DNA from: an uncultured Collinsella sp.
GTDB taxonomy: Bacteria > Actinomycetota > Coriobacteriia > Coriobacteriales > Coriobacteriaceae
Direction of reading: 5' to 3'
DNA: 64,000 nucleotides
Assembly: GCA_934675795.1 (NCBI GenBank)
Contig: CAKURW010000003.1
Span: 9,178-73,177 of the forward strand
Part shown: positions 8,822 through 18,800 of the stretch, in pieces
Layout of the letters: each line of letters begins with the position of its first letter
Numbering within the stretch: position 1 is the stretch's first letter
The notes under the pieces: generated by a model
The model's database searches: none
Told to the model about the DNA's origin: nothing
Seen by the model: the letters and a program-made list of their open reading frames with translations, nothing else
Translations under genes and position numbers: made by a program

Positions 8822-10009
8822 TTAGGCCTGTACGTACTTGCCGTCGGTGATGACGTACGCCGTGGGCTCCTTCTGGACCTGGCCCTTATCGTTCCAGGTG
8901 AGCTTGCCGGTCAGACCGTCAACGGTAATCTTGAGCATAGCCTTAGGCAGCTTCTCGGCGACCTCGGTCGGGTCGGCGTCGACACCAAGACCGGCCTCCT
9001 CGAGGGCCTCGGCCACCGCGTGCACGCCGTCGTAAGCGTCGGCGGCAAACTGGTCCGGAGTCTCGCCATACTTATCCTTGTAAGCGTTGACGAAGTCGGC
9101 GTTCTTCTCGTCGTCGGCGGAGAACGGGGTCATGAGCAGCAGACCCTCGGCAAGAGAGGTGTCGAAGCCCTCAACGCCCAGGATGCCGTCCATGCCGTCG
9201 CAGCCCATCATCTTGACGTCGTAGCCCATGTCCTTGGCGTTCTTGAGCAGGACGGACGCCGGCGTGTAGTAGATCGGCGCAAAGATCATGGTAGCGCCGG
9301 CCTGCTTGGCCTTGGTGAGCTGGTTGGTAAAGCTCGTGGCGGAGTCGTCCTTAAAGGTCTCCTCGTCAACAATCTCGAGCTTGGATTTAGCGGCCTGAAC
9401 CTTAAAGGAATCTGCGATGCCCGAAGAATAGGCGTCGCCGGAGTTATAGAACAGCACGAACTTCTCGTCCGCATACTTCTGCGCCAGGAACTTGGCAGCG
9501 TTGACGCCCTGGTTGGGATCGGTAAAGCAAACCTGGAAGACGCAATCCTTGCCCTTGGTGACGTCCTCGGAGGACGCGGACGGAGTGATCATGAACGTCT
9601 CGGGGTCGTTACCGCACTCGGCGGCAACGGCAACCGACGCACCCGTGGTGGTCGGGCCGACGAGGGCCTGCATGCCCCAGTCGAGCAGGGTGTTAAAGGC
9701 GTTGACGGCCTTCTCGCCGTCGGCCTGGTCATCCTCGGCCTTGCTGGCAAGCGGCAGCTCCTTGGTCGAGAAATCCTTGCAGCCAAGCTCGACACCCTGG
9801 GTAACGGACTTGCCGTAGGACGCGTTGGCGCCGGTCAGCGGGCCGATGGTGCCGATCTTAAACGAAGCGTCGCCCGAAGCGGAACCGCTGTCGCCGCCGT
9901 TGGAGGAGCAGCCAGCTAGAATAGACATCGCCCCCAGACCTGCTGCGCTCGCGATAACGCTCCTGCGATTCATAACAGGGTTCAATGACTTACCGGTGAG
10001 GCTCGACAT
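8822..10009 (-). CDS. livK: Branched-chain amino acid ABC transporter substrate-binding lipoprotein (second copy)
   Basis: The 395-residue exported protein has a positively charged start with a twin-arginine-like NRRS, a hydrophobic stretch and the lipobox LAGC with Cys at 34. After acylation it would be anchored on the outer face of the membrane. The mature part is a Leu/Ile/Val-type periplasmic-binding fold (FKIGTIGPLTG, ALVGPTTTGASVAVA, QFAADAYDGVHA). The start at ATG 10009 has AGGAGAG five bases upstream. It is a close paralogue of the next gene upstream, so a tandem duplication feeds one set of permeases. The upstream 271 bases include an AT-rich stretch (10090-10210), which may give it a promoter of its own. 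Confidence 0.94.
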   Translation of the reverse strand: MSSLTGKSLNPVMNRRSVIASAAGLGAMSILAGCSSNGGDSGSASGDASFKIGTIGPLTGANASYGKSVTQGVELGCKDFSTKELPLASKAEDDQADGEKAVNAFNTLLDWGMQALVGPTTTGASVAVAAECGNDPETFMITPSASSEDVTKGKDCVFQVCFTDPNQGVNAAKFLAQKYADEKFVLFYNSGDAYSSGIADSFKVQAAKSKLEIVDEETFKDDSATSFTNQLTKAKQAGATMIFAPIYYTPASVLLKNAKDMGYDVKMMGCDGMDGILGVEGFDTSLAEGLLLMTPFSADDEKNADFVNAYKDKYGETPDQFAADAYDGVHAVAEALEEAGLGVDADPTEVAEKLPKAMLKITVDGLTGKLTWNDKGQVQKEPTAYVITDGKYVQA

Positions 10010-10280
10010 GCGGCTCTCCTCTCAAATCTCGTCGGGTTTCGGTTACCCGACAGGCCATCCTTCGCCGTGTTCGGCGTTCGCAAAATACTAGACGCTTTAG
10101 TTAAGGAAAGTGGCGATTATTTCAACTTTTCTTTAGATTTGTTCATTTATCCATAATTCTGCGTATTTCTATTACTTTATGCAGTAATGCAACTTTATTG
10201 TGTGAAAGTAATGTTTCCGTTCTGTTACAGGCGTCCCTGCCCTGAATAAAACGGCCTCACCGGTCGCGCTTTATGCGCAC

Positions 10281-11447
10281 TTAGGCGGCGATGTGCTTGC
10301 CGTCCTGAATCACATAGGCTGTGGCGGGCTTTTCGACCTGGCCCTCGTCATTCCACGTCAGCTCGCCTGTCAGGCCCTCGATCTTGATCTTGCGCATGGC
10401 CTTGGCAAGGTCGCCGGCAATGTCGGCACCGTCGGCCGAAATGTCAATCCCCGCCCTATCGATAGCCTCGGCGATGGCGTGGACGCAATCGTAAGCGTCG
10501 GCGGCAAACTGGTTGGGCGTCTCGTCGTAGGCATCCTTATAGGCCTTGACGAAGTCGACATTCTTCTCATCGTCAGCCGAAAACGGGGTCATGAGCAGTA
10601 CGCCCTCGGCAAGAGAGGTATCGAAACCTTCCACAGAGAGCAGGCCGTCCATGCCGTCGGTACCCATGAGGGTCATGTCGTAGCCCATGTCCTTGGCGTT
10701 CTTGAGCAAAACGGACGCCGGCGTGTAGTAGATCGGCGCAAAGATGAGCGTGGCGCCGGCCTCCTTGGCCTTGGTGAGCTGGTTGGTAAAGCTCGTGGAA
10801 GAGTCGTCCTTAAAGGTCTCGGTATCGACGATGTCGAGCTTGGACGCCTTGGCCTGCTCGGCAAAAGCGTCGGCAACGCCCGAGCTATACGTATCGCCGG
10901 AGTTGTAGAACAGGGCGATCTTGGCATCCGCGTACTTCTCGGCCAAGAACTTCGCGGCGCTGGCGCCCATGGTGGGATCGGTGAAGCAAACCTGGAAAAC
11001 CGTGGTCTTATCCTTGGTAACGTCGAGCGACGAGGCCGAAGGCGTGACCATGAGCATATCGTCGGCGATCTCGCCCGAGACAGCGACGGCGGCACCGGTG
11101 GTGACGGGGCCGACGAGCGCCTGCATGCCCCAGTCGCACAAGGTATTGAAGGCGTTGATGGCCTTCTCGCCGTCAGCGACGTCATCCTCAGACTTAAGCG
11201 AGAGTTTGAGGTCCTTGGTCGAAAAATCCTTGGCGGCGAGCTTGGCACCCTTCTCGGCCGAAACGCCATAGGTTGCCGCGGCGCCGGTCAGAGGGCCGAT
11301 GACACCGATCTTGAAGGTCTTGCCGTCATCGGCGGAGCCGCCGTCCGAGCCACCCGACGAGCAACCAGCGAGTGCCGCGGTGCTACCGAGCGCCGCGGCG
11401 CCAGCCAAGAAACTCCTGCGGTTAAGTACGTTGTTGATGCTAAACAT
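10281..11447 (-). CDS. livK: Branched-chain amino acid ABC transporter substrate-binding lipoprotein (first copy)
   Basis: The 388-residue lipoprotein has signal residues 1-28 (NRRSFLAGAAALGS) and lipobox LAGC with Cys at 29, followed by a Ser/Gly-rich linker and the Liv-type binding fold (FKIGVIGPLTG, ALVGPVTTGAAVAVSG). ATG 11447 is chosen because AAAGGGGG lies nine bases upstream and the signal peptide begins there. It is the first gene of the liv cluster. Sequence similarity to the next gene is high across the whole mature protein, so the two may differ only in amino acid preference. Confidence 0.93.
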   Translation of the reverse strand: MFSINNVLNRRSFLAGAAALGSTAALAGCSSGGSDGGSADDGKTFKIGVIGPLTGAAATYGVSAEKGAKLAAKDFSTKDLKLSLKSEDDVADGEKAINAFNTLCDWGMQALVGPVTTGAAVAVSGEIADDMLMVTPSASSLDVTKDKTTVFQVCFTDPTMGASAAKFLAEKYADAKIALFYNSGDTYSSGVADAFAEQAKASKLDIVDTETFKDDSSTSFTNQLTKAKEAGATLIFAPIYYTPASVLLKNAKDMGYDMTLMGTDGMDGLLSVEGFDTSLAEGVLLMTPFSADDEKNVDFVKAYKDAYDETPNQFAADAYDCVHAIAEAIDRAGIDISADGADIAGDLAKAMRKIKIEGLTGELTWNDEGQVEKPATAYVIQDGKHIAA

Positions 11448-11697
11448 GGTGTCCCCCTTTTCGCTGGCCGCGGTGCGACCGTCTTGCGGTACAGGGCAAA
11501 CCTTATGGTGCAAACGTTGACAGTTTGTTACGGAAGTTCGTTTGTAGCGAGCGTGTTTCCAATGTTTCCGCAGCGTTTCGGGGGTGCCGTTTTGTGCGAC
11601 TCCTGTTGCCTGGCGAGCACGCGCCCTCGGTTCACGCTAGAATGCACTCAACCTTTAAGCGGTTAATCCATCCATGAGATGCACGAAGGAGCTATCT

Positions 11698-13041
11698 ATG
11701 AGCGAACCCCTGCGCACCGTGAACGTCGGCCTCATCGGTCTGGGAACCGTCGGCGGCGGCGTGGCCCGTCTGATCAAGAGCCACCACGATGAGTACCTGG
11801 CCGCCTACGGCATCGACCTTAAGCTGACCCGCGCCTGCGCGCTTGCCTGGGAGCAGGCCGAAGCCGCCGGTATTGAGCGCGAGGCCTTTACGAGCGACTG
11901 GCACGACGTCGTCACCGACCCCGCCGTCGACATCGTTGTCGAGCTCATCGGCGGTGAGCACCCCGCGACCGAAATCTTCACCACCGCCTTCGAGAACGGC
12001 AAGCACGTCGTCTCTGCCAACAAGGCCCTGCTGGGCCGTCACGTCGAGACGCTTGCCGAGAAGGCACGCGCGTGCGGCGTGCAGATTAAGTGCGAGGCCA
12101 GCTGCGGCGGTGGCATCCCCATCGTGAGCACGCTCGAGCATGACCTGGTGGGCAACAAGATCCTGACCATCGCCGGCATTCTCAACGGTACCACCAACTA
12201 TATCCTGTCGCGCATGGACGCCGAGGGCGCCGATTACGCCGATGTGCTTGCCGACGCACAGGCCAAGGGCTATGCCGAGGCCGATCCGTCCGCCGACGTC
12301 GACGGCTTCGACGCCGCCAGCAAGACGGCCATCCTCGCCTCCATCGGTTTTGGCACCCGCGTTACCACCGACGATGTGTACCAGCAGGGTATCCGTACCA
12401 TCGGCGCCGAGGACATTGCCCAGGCCCGCGAGCTCGGCTACACCATTAAGCTGCTCGGCATCGCCCGCAACACCGACGCCGGCGTCGACGTCCGCGTGCA
12501 TCCCACGCTGATCCCCGCCGACCACATGCTTGCCAAGGTCAACGGCGCCATGAACGCTGTCTACGTGGTAGGCGACGCCGTGGGTGAGACCATGTTCTAC
12601 GGTGCCGGCGCAGGCTCCTTCCCCACCGCGAGCGCCGTCGTGGGCGACATCCTGTCGCTCTCCGAGCAGATCAGCCGCGGCGTGGCTCCGCTGCCCGAGA
12701 TTGAGCCCTACGGTCACAACCTCGCCTTTAAGCCCATGGACGAGCTCCAGACCAAGTACTATGTGCGCCTGAAGGTCGCCGACCGCGTGGGCGCCCTGTC
12801 CGAGACGGTCGACATCTTTGCCAAGCACAACATCTCGATCTCGCTCATCAACCAGGTCGAGGACGGCAAATCGGGCGCCAGCGATACCTGCTCGGTCATC
12901 TTCCTGACGCACCGTGCGCTCGAGAAGGACGTCCAGGCTGCCGCCGCCGAGCTTGCCAGCGTCGACTGCGTGGCCGAAGTCGCCAACGTCCTGCGCATCG
13001 AGGACGTTGAGGCTTGGACCGAAGGCGTCATGGCCAACTAA
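11698..13041 (+). CDS. hom: Homoserine dehydrogenase
   Basis: The 447-residue cytoplasmic enzyme reduces aspartate semialdehyde to homoserine on the way to threonine and methionine. The N-terminal NAD(P)-binding site is VGLIGLGTVGGGV, followed by the catalytic domain with SANKALLGRH, the GILNGTTNYILS motif and the YAEADPSADVDGFDAA signature. A C-terminal ACT-type domain (about 350-430, YYVRLKVADRVGAL) suggests feedback by threonine. ATG 11698 follows GAAGGAG. It stands alone, divergent from the liv operon across 250 bases, and is closed by a strong terminator. Confidence 0.96.
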   Translation: MSEPLRTVNVGLIGLGTVGGGVARLIKSHHDEYLAAYGIDLKLTRACALAWEQAEAAGIEREAFTSDWHDVVTDPAVDIVVELIGGEHPATEIFTTAFENGKHVVSANKALLGRHVETLAEKARACGVQIKCEASCGGGIPIVSTLEHDLVGNKILTIAGILNGTTNYILSRMDAEGADYADVLADAQAKGYAEADPSADVDGFDAASKTAILASIGFGTRVTTDDVYQQGIRTIGAEDIAQARELGYTIKLLGIARNTDAGVDVRVHPTLIPADHMLAKVNGAMNAVYVVGDAVGETMFYGAGAGSFPTASAVVGDILSLSEQISRGVAPLPEIEPYGHNLAFKPMDELQTKYYVRLKVADRVGALSETVDIFAKHNISISLINQVEDGKSGASDTCSVIFLTHRALEKDVQAAAAELASVDCVAEVANVLRIEDVEAWTEGVMAN

Positions 13042-13072
13042 CCCAACGCTCGCCTAGCAATACGCGCCTTGA

Positions 13073-13106
13073 GGGCTCCCGTCCGATGTGGGACGGGAGC
13101 CCTTTT
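13073..13106 (+). terminator. Rho-independent terminator after hom
   Basis: GGGCTCCCGTCC (13073-13084) pairs with GGACGGGAGCCC (13091-13102), followed by TTTT. It is located 31 bases past the hom stop. Confidence 0.93.
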
Positions 13107-13255
13107 GTCTCCTGCCCCAAGCACAACGGCAGAGCACATTTGCGCGAGCCGCTCATCGGTAACGCGGGCTACCGTTCACCGATATGCAAACACGGCCGAT
13201 TCCGGTTACGGCTACGCTGTGCTGCGAATGTCCGCCCGCGATGAGAGGAAATACC

Positions 13256-14005
13256 ATGTTGCTCGAGGGCAAGAAAGCAATCATCACCGGAGGCACGCGC
13301 GGTATCGGCTATGCCATCGCCTGCCGTTTTATCGAGGAGGGCGCCGCCGTCACTGTCTTTGGCTCGCGTCAGGAGACCGCCGATGCGGCCGTTGAGAAGC
13401 TGGCAGCCGCCTATCCCGACGCCAAGGTCTGGGGTCGCTCCTGCGATCTCACCTCGCTCGAGGCCGTGACTGAGGCCTTTACGCAGACTGCAGCCGACAT
13501 GGGCGGCTTGGACACGGTCGTCAACAATGCCGGTATCTCCCAGCGTTCACCCCTCTTGGACTACACGGCCGAGGAGTTCGCAAAGGTCATGGACCTTAAC
13601 GTCGTCGCCGTCTTTAATGGCCACCAGGCTGCCGCCAAGATCATGACCGAGGCCGGCCACGGCGGCACCATCACTACCACAAGCTCGATGGTCGCCAAGT
13701 ACGGCCAGCCCTCCGGCGTCGGTTACCCCACGTCCAAATTTGCCGTCAACGGCATGGTCCAGTCGCTCTCGCGCGAGCTTGCTCCCATGGGCATCCGCGT
13801 CAACGCCGTTGCCCCCGGCGTGACTAAGACCGACATGGTCGCCAACCTGCCCGAAGAGGTCATCAAGCCCATCATCGCCACCATTCCGCTGGGTCGCATG
13901 GGCGAGCCCGAGGATGTCGCCAACGCCTTTGTTTTCCTGGCGAGCGACATGTCCTCCTACGTCACGGGCGCGGTGCTCCCCGTCGACGGAGCAGCCCGCT
14001 CCTAA
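13256..14005 (+). CDS. Short-chain dehydrogenase/reductase (FabG-like)
   Basis: The 249-residue classical SDR has TGGTRGIG near residues 12-19 for the dinucleotide, NNAG near 90, catalytic Ser in TTSSM and the YPTSK (Tyr-x-x-x-Lys) active site. The C-terminal end reads TGAVLPVDGA, as in 3-oxoacyl-ACP reductases and sugar or steroid dehydrogenases. The substrate cannot be fixed from sequence. A hydroxysteroid dehydrogenase role is possible in a gut Coriobacterium, but nothing here proves it. The start at ATG 13256 follows GAGAGGAAA. It is a single gene between two terminators and has no neighbouring fatty-acid genes. Confidence 0.88.
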   Translation: MLLEGKKAIITGGTRGIGYAIACRFIEEGAAVTVFGSRQETADAAVEKLAAAYPDAKVWGRSCDLTSLEAVTEAFTQTAADMGGLDTVVNNAGISQRSPLLDYTAEEFAKVMDLNVVAVFNGHQAAAKIMTEAGHGGTITTTSSMVAKYGQPSGVGYPTSKFAVNGMVQSLSRELAPMGIRVNAVAPGVTKTDMVANLPEEVIKPIIATIPLGRMGEPEDVANAFVFLASDMSSYVTGAVLPVDGAARS

Positions 14006-14052
14006 AGGTCACAGGCTTTTGCCCCAGCCTTCTACAGAGCCCTACGCAAAAA

Positions 14053-14096
14053 GCGCGCTGTCTGCATCGATTGCAGGCAGCGCGCCTTCCTTTATT
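14053..14096. terminator. Hairpin terminator between the SDR and antiporter genes
   Basis: GCGCGCTGTCTGCA (14053-14066) pairs with TGCAGGCAGCGCGC (14072-14085) at most positions, followed by TTCCTTTATTT. It lies between convergent genes and has A-rich sequence on the other side, so it may serve both. Confidence 0.85.
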
Positions 14097-14126
14097 TAGA
14101 CGGAACCCGTATCCCGGTATTCCTTG

Positions 14127-15689
14127 CTACTTGCCGTCGTCGTCCTCGGCTTCTTCTCTTGCGTAGAGCTCTAGCATGCGGCGGCGGTATTCGTGTACGG
14201 CGAGCTTGGCGCGCTCAAGGCGGCGGCGCTCGCGCGGGGTGAGCTTGGACGGGTCGATCTCGTCGCCATAGGTCTTCTCGGCCAGCAAATGGGCGGCGTC
14301 AACAATACGAGCATCGATGTGGCCGCTCGCCGCCTCGGCGGAAAGACGCTCGGCAATCGTATCGAGCGTAGGCAGGCCCTCGAATACGCGACCATGGCCA
14401 TGCGAAGTCAGCAGCTCATGCTCGCGCGCGAGCAAGCTCGCTAGGTCGTGGTGGGCGCGCAGGATGTCAAGCGCATCGGATGGATGCTCGGCAACCTCTG
14501 CCACGGCAGCGACCGGTGCGGCGTCGACCACGCGGTAGAAGAGCTGCGCGAGCAATGGCATCAAGAACACCGTGATGGCACCGGCGGCAACCATGACCGA
14601 CGCAATATCTTGCGATAGCGCACCCGCGTTGACGGCAACGCTCGTCACGGCAACGATGATCGGAAGCGCCGTGGTGCAGTACAGGGCCACGGTAATGCGA
14701 CCATACGCCGACACATCGCGCGTCGCAGGACAAATGCTCATAGAAATAAGGATGGGCACCGCGCGAATGATCAGCAACGCCACGATAAAGCCCGCGAGCA
14801 AGCCCGGACGCGACGCCACGGCCGTCAGGTCGATCTTTGCGCCCGATACGGTAAAGAACACCGGAATCAAAAAGCCGTAGGCCAGGCCGTCGAGCTTGGT
14901 CTCGAGCGTATGATTGCCCTCGGGGATGATATAGCGCAGGACAAAGCCGGCGGCAAAAGAACCCAACACGATATCGAGATCAAAGACGGCCGAGAACGCC
15001 ACGAGCGTGACCAGGATGAGCACCGTCAGGCGCACGAACGTCTGCGACGTGGTATCGGCGCGTTCCTCGACAAACGCAAAGAAGCGGCTGCCGACGCGCT
15101 TGGAGCGGCTTGGGACCACAGCCAGCAACACGCAGACCACCGCAAACAAGCCAAGGATTACGAGCGTTTGGATACCGGTGCGGGCAGACAGCAACACCGA
15201 CATAGCAAGCACGGGCCCAAGTTCGCCCCAGGTGCCATACGCGAGGATCGAGTCGCCCACGCGCGTTCCGGTGAGCGAGCGCTCACGCATGATGGGCACG
15301 AGCGTGCCGAGCGCCGTCGAAGTGAGGGCAAGCGTCACGGCGATACCGTCGAAATGGCTGACCGAGAACCACGGAGTAAAGCGCACGGCAAGCCAGGCGA
15401 TACCAAACGTGACGACCCACGTCGCCAAGCCGTAGCGCCCCTCGACGCCCGTGATGCTCTTGGGGTCGATCTCAAAGCCGGCGAGCAGGAACAAAAAGGC
15501 CAGACCGAGCTCGGACACAAGCGAGACCTCGGCATCTACATGGATAATGTCGAGCATATGGGGTCCCAGCACCGCGCCGAACACGAGCAAAAAGACCGTC
15601 TCGGGAACGGGTTTTCCGGGAATCGCCGAGGCGATAAAAGGACTCGCAAAGGCCACGAGTGCGATGATGGCGAGCGAAACGAATGCCAT
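14127..15689 (-). CDS. Cation:proton antiporter, CPA2 family
   Basis: The 520-residue protein has about 11-12 membrane segments in the first ~390 residues (FLFLLAGFEIDPKS near 65-80 is typical of the KefB/NapA group). A hydrophilic cytoplasmic tail of about 130 charged residues follows, ending in an acidic cluster. The tail has no recognisable RCK/TrkA nucleotide-binding motif, so regulation would differ from KefB. It probably exchanges Na+ or K+ for protons. ATG 15689 follows GAAAGG. It is monocistronic and divergent from purL. Confidence 0.86.
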   Translation of the reverse strand: MAFVSLAIIALVAFASPFIASAIPGKPVPETVFLLVFGAVLGPHMLDIIHVDAEVSLVSELGLAFLFLLAGFEIDPKSITGVEGRYGLATWVVTFGIAWLAVRFTPWFSVSHFDGIAVTLALTSTALGTLVPIMRERSLTGTRVGDSILAYGTWGELGPVLAMSVLLSARTGIQTLVILGLFAVVCVLLAVVPSRSKRVGSRFFAFVEERADTTSQTFVRLTVLILVTLVAFSAVFDLDIVLGSFAAGFVLRYIIPEGNHTLETKLDGLAYGFLIPVFFTVSGAKIDLTAVASRPGLLAGFIVALLIIRAVPILISMSICPATRDVSAYGRITVALYCTTALPIIVAVTSVAVNAGALSQDIASVMVAAGAITVFLMPLLAQLFYRVVDAAPVAAVAEVAEHPSDALDILRAHHDLASLLAREHELLTSHGHGRVFEGLPTLDTIAERLSAEAASGHIDARIVDAAHLLAEKTYGDEIDPSKLTPRERRRLERAKLAVHEYRRRMLELYAREEAEDDDGK

Positions 15690-15873
15690 GTGATGCCTTT
15701 CTCTTGTTTGCGCTTCACTGTAGCACCCTCGCCGTCCTCAACGCGCCGCGAGCTGTCGTATCATAGTGAGGTTTACAAACATGTGGCTCAAGGCGACCGC
15801 GAGGCTTGTCCCGTAAACCGACCGCTGCCGCATACCGTACCGTACGCCCAACCGATCAGGAAGGCAGGAACCA

Positions 15874-18800
15874 ATGGTCTCTCGTATCTACGTGGAGAAG
15901 AAACCCGGGTTCGACGTCGAGGCTCAGCAGCTCAAGGGCGAGCTGACCGAAATTCTCGGCATCAAGGGCATCGAGGCCCTGAGGATCATCAACCGCTACG
16001 ACGTCGAGGGCATCGACGAGGAGCTTTTCCGCTCCTGCGTGCCGACCGTCTTTAGCGAGCCCCAGGTCGATGTGACCTACGACGAGCTCCCCGCAAGCGA
16101 TGGCGCCGTCTTTGCCGTCGAATTCCTGCCTGGCCAGTTTGACCAGCGCGCCGACTCCGCCAGCGAGTGCGTGCAGCTCATCAGCCAGGGCGAGCGCCCC
16201 GCCGTGCGCTCCGCCAAGGTCTATATGATCTCGGGCGCTCTGGACGAAGCCGCCATCGATGCCATCAAGCACTACGTGGTAAACCCCGTCGAGGCGCGCA
16301 TCGCCTCGCTCGACCTGCCCGAGACGCTGTACATGGAGACCCCCGAGCCCCAGCCCGTCGAGGTGCTCGACGGCTTCCGCGAGCTCGATGAGGCCGGCCT
16401 TGCCGCCTTTATCGCCGATCGCGGCCTTGCCATGGACGAGGCAGACATCGCCTTCTGCCAGCAGTACTTCCGCGATGAGGATCGCGACCCCACCATCACC
16501 GAGATCCGCGTGATCGACACCTATTGGTCCGACCACTGCCGCCACACCACCTTCGGCACCGTCCTGGACGACGTGACGATCGACGACGCCGTGGTGCAGC
16601 AGGCCTTCGACCGCTACATGGAGATGCGCCACGAGCTCGGTCGCGACGCCAAGCCCGTCTGCCTCATGGACATGGGCACCATCGGCGCCAAGTACCTCAA
16701 GAAGACCGGCGTCATGACCGATGTCGACGAATCCGAGGAGATCAACGCCTGCACCGTCAAGGTGAAGGTCGATGTCGACGGCGAGGACCAGGACTGGCTG
16801 TTCCTCTTTAAGAACGAGACCCACAACCACCCGACCGAGATCGAGCCCTTCGGCGGTGCCGCCACCTGCGTGGGCGGCGCCATCCGTGACCCGCTCTCGG
16901 GCCGCAGCTATGTGTACCAGGCCATGCGCGTCACCGGCGCCGGTGACCCCACCGTCCCGGTTTCCGAGACGCTCGAGGGCAAGCTGCCGCAGCGTAAGCT
17001 CGTGACCACTGCTGCCGCCGGCTACTCCAGCTACGGCAACCAGATCGGCCTTGCCACCGGTCAGGTCAACGAACTCTATCACCCCGGTTACGTGGCCAAG
17101 CGCATGGAGGTCGGTGCCGTCGTGGGCGCTACCCCGGCAAACCACGTGCGTCGCGAGTGCCCCGCCCCCACCGACAAGATCATCCTGCTGGGCGGCCGCA
17201 CCGGCCGCGACGGCATCGGTGGCGCCACCGGCTCCTCCAAGACCCAGAACACCGAGTCCATCGAGACCTCGGGCGCCGAGGTCCAGAAGGGCAACGCCCC
17301 GGTCGAGCGCAAGCTGCAGCGTCTGTTCCGCCGCGGCGACGCCTGCCGTCTGATCAAGCGCTGCAACGACTTTGGCGCCGGCGGCGTCTCGGTCGCCGTG
17401 GGCGAGCTTGCCGACGGCCTGTATGTCGACCTTGATACCGTGACCAAGAAGTACGACGGCCTGGACGGCACCGAGCTCGCCATCTCTGAATCCCAGGAGC
17501 GCATGGCCTGCGCCGTCGCCGACGGTGACGTCGAGGAGTTCATGGGCTACGCCGCCGAGGAGAACCTGGAGGCGACCGTTATCGCCGAGGTTACCGCCGA
17601 GCCGCGCATGCGCATGGCTTGGAACGGCGTCGCCATTGTCGACCTGTCCCGCGAGTTCCTCAACTCCAACGGCGCACCCAAGCACCAGGTCGCCCACGTG
17701 TGCGCCCGTAGCGTGTGGCAGCCCAGCTGGGCCGGCACCACGCTCGCCGAGCGCATGACCTCGCTTGTCACCGACCTCAACGTCGCTTCCAACAAGGGCC
17801 TTTCCGAGCGCTTCGACTCCACCATCGGCGCCGCGACCGTGCTCATGCCCTTTGGCGGCAAGACGCAGCTCACCCCGAGCTCGGCCATGGTCGCCAAATT
17901 CCCCGTGGACGGCGAGACCACCACAGCAAGCGCCATGGCATGGGGCTTCAACCCCTACCTGATGGAAGCCGACCAGTTTGCGGGCGCCTACCTGTCCGTG
18001 GTCGAGTCCATCGCCAAGCTCGTTGCCGCCGGCTTTGAGCACAAGCGCACCTACCTCTCCTTCCAGGAGTACTTCGAGCGCCTGCGCACCGAGGCCGAGC
18101 GCTGGGGCAAGCCCATGGCTGCCGTCCTGGGTGCCCTTATGGCCCAGGTCGACCTGGGTGCCGGCGCCATCGGCGGCAAGGACTCCATGAGCGGTTCGTT
18201 TGAGGACGAAGCCGGCGAGCTCAACGTTCCACCGACCCTGATCAGCTTCGCCGTCGCCGTGGGCAAGGCCGCCCGCGCCGTCTCGCCCGAGTTCAAGGGC
18301 CTCACGCACCGCGTCGTCCGCATCGCCCCCGCCACCTATGGCGAGGACTACCGCCCCGATGCTCAGCAGCTGCTCGCCGCGTTTGACGCCGTCGAGGCGC
18401 TCACTGCTACCGGCAACGCCCTGGCCATCTCCACGCCCGGCTACGGCTGCGGCGCCGAGAGCCTCTTTAAGATGTGCGTCGGTAACCAGATCGGTATCGA
18501 GCTTGCCGAGGATGTAGACGTGGAGAGCCTCTTCACCCCGCTCTACGGCAGCTTTATTGTCGAGCTCGCCGAGGATGCCGAGCTGCCCGAGGTCGCCGAC
18601 GGCGTTGTCGTCGAGCCCCTGGGCACCACCGTCGAGGGCTATGTTATCGACACCGGTTCCGAAGTCATCGAGCTCTCCGAGCTCCAGGAGGCCTGGGAGA
18701 GCGGCATCGAGGGCGTCTTCACCTACCGCAGCGCCGGCGAGACCCCCGAGGTCGAGACCATCGACTTCCGCGCCAAGGATATCCACGTGTACGGCGGCGC

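Noticed and set aside
13256..14005. A 7-beta-hydroxysteroid dehydrogenase call for the SDR
   Set aside because: The N-terminal and active-site surroundings do not resemble the known Collinsella enzyme as I remember it. Only a general SDR call is safe.
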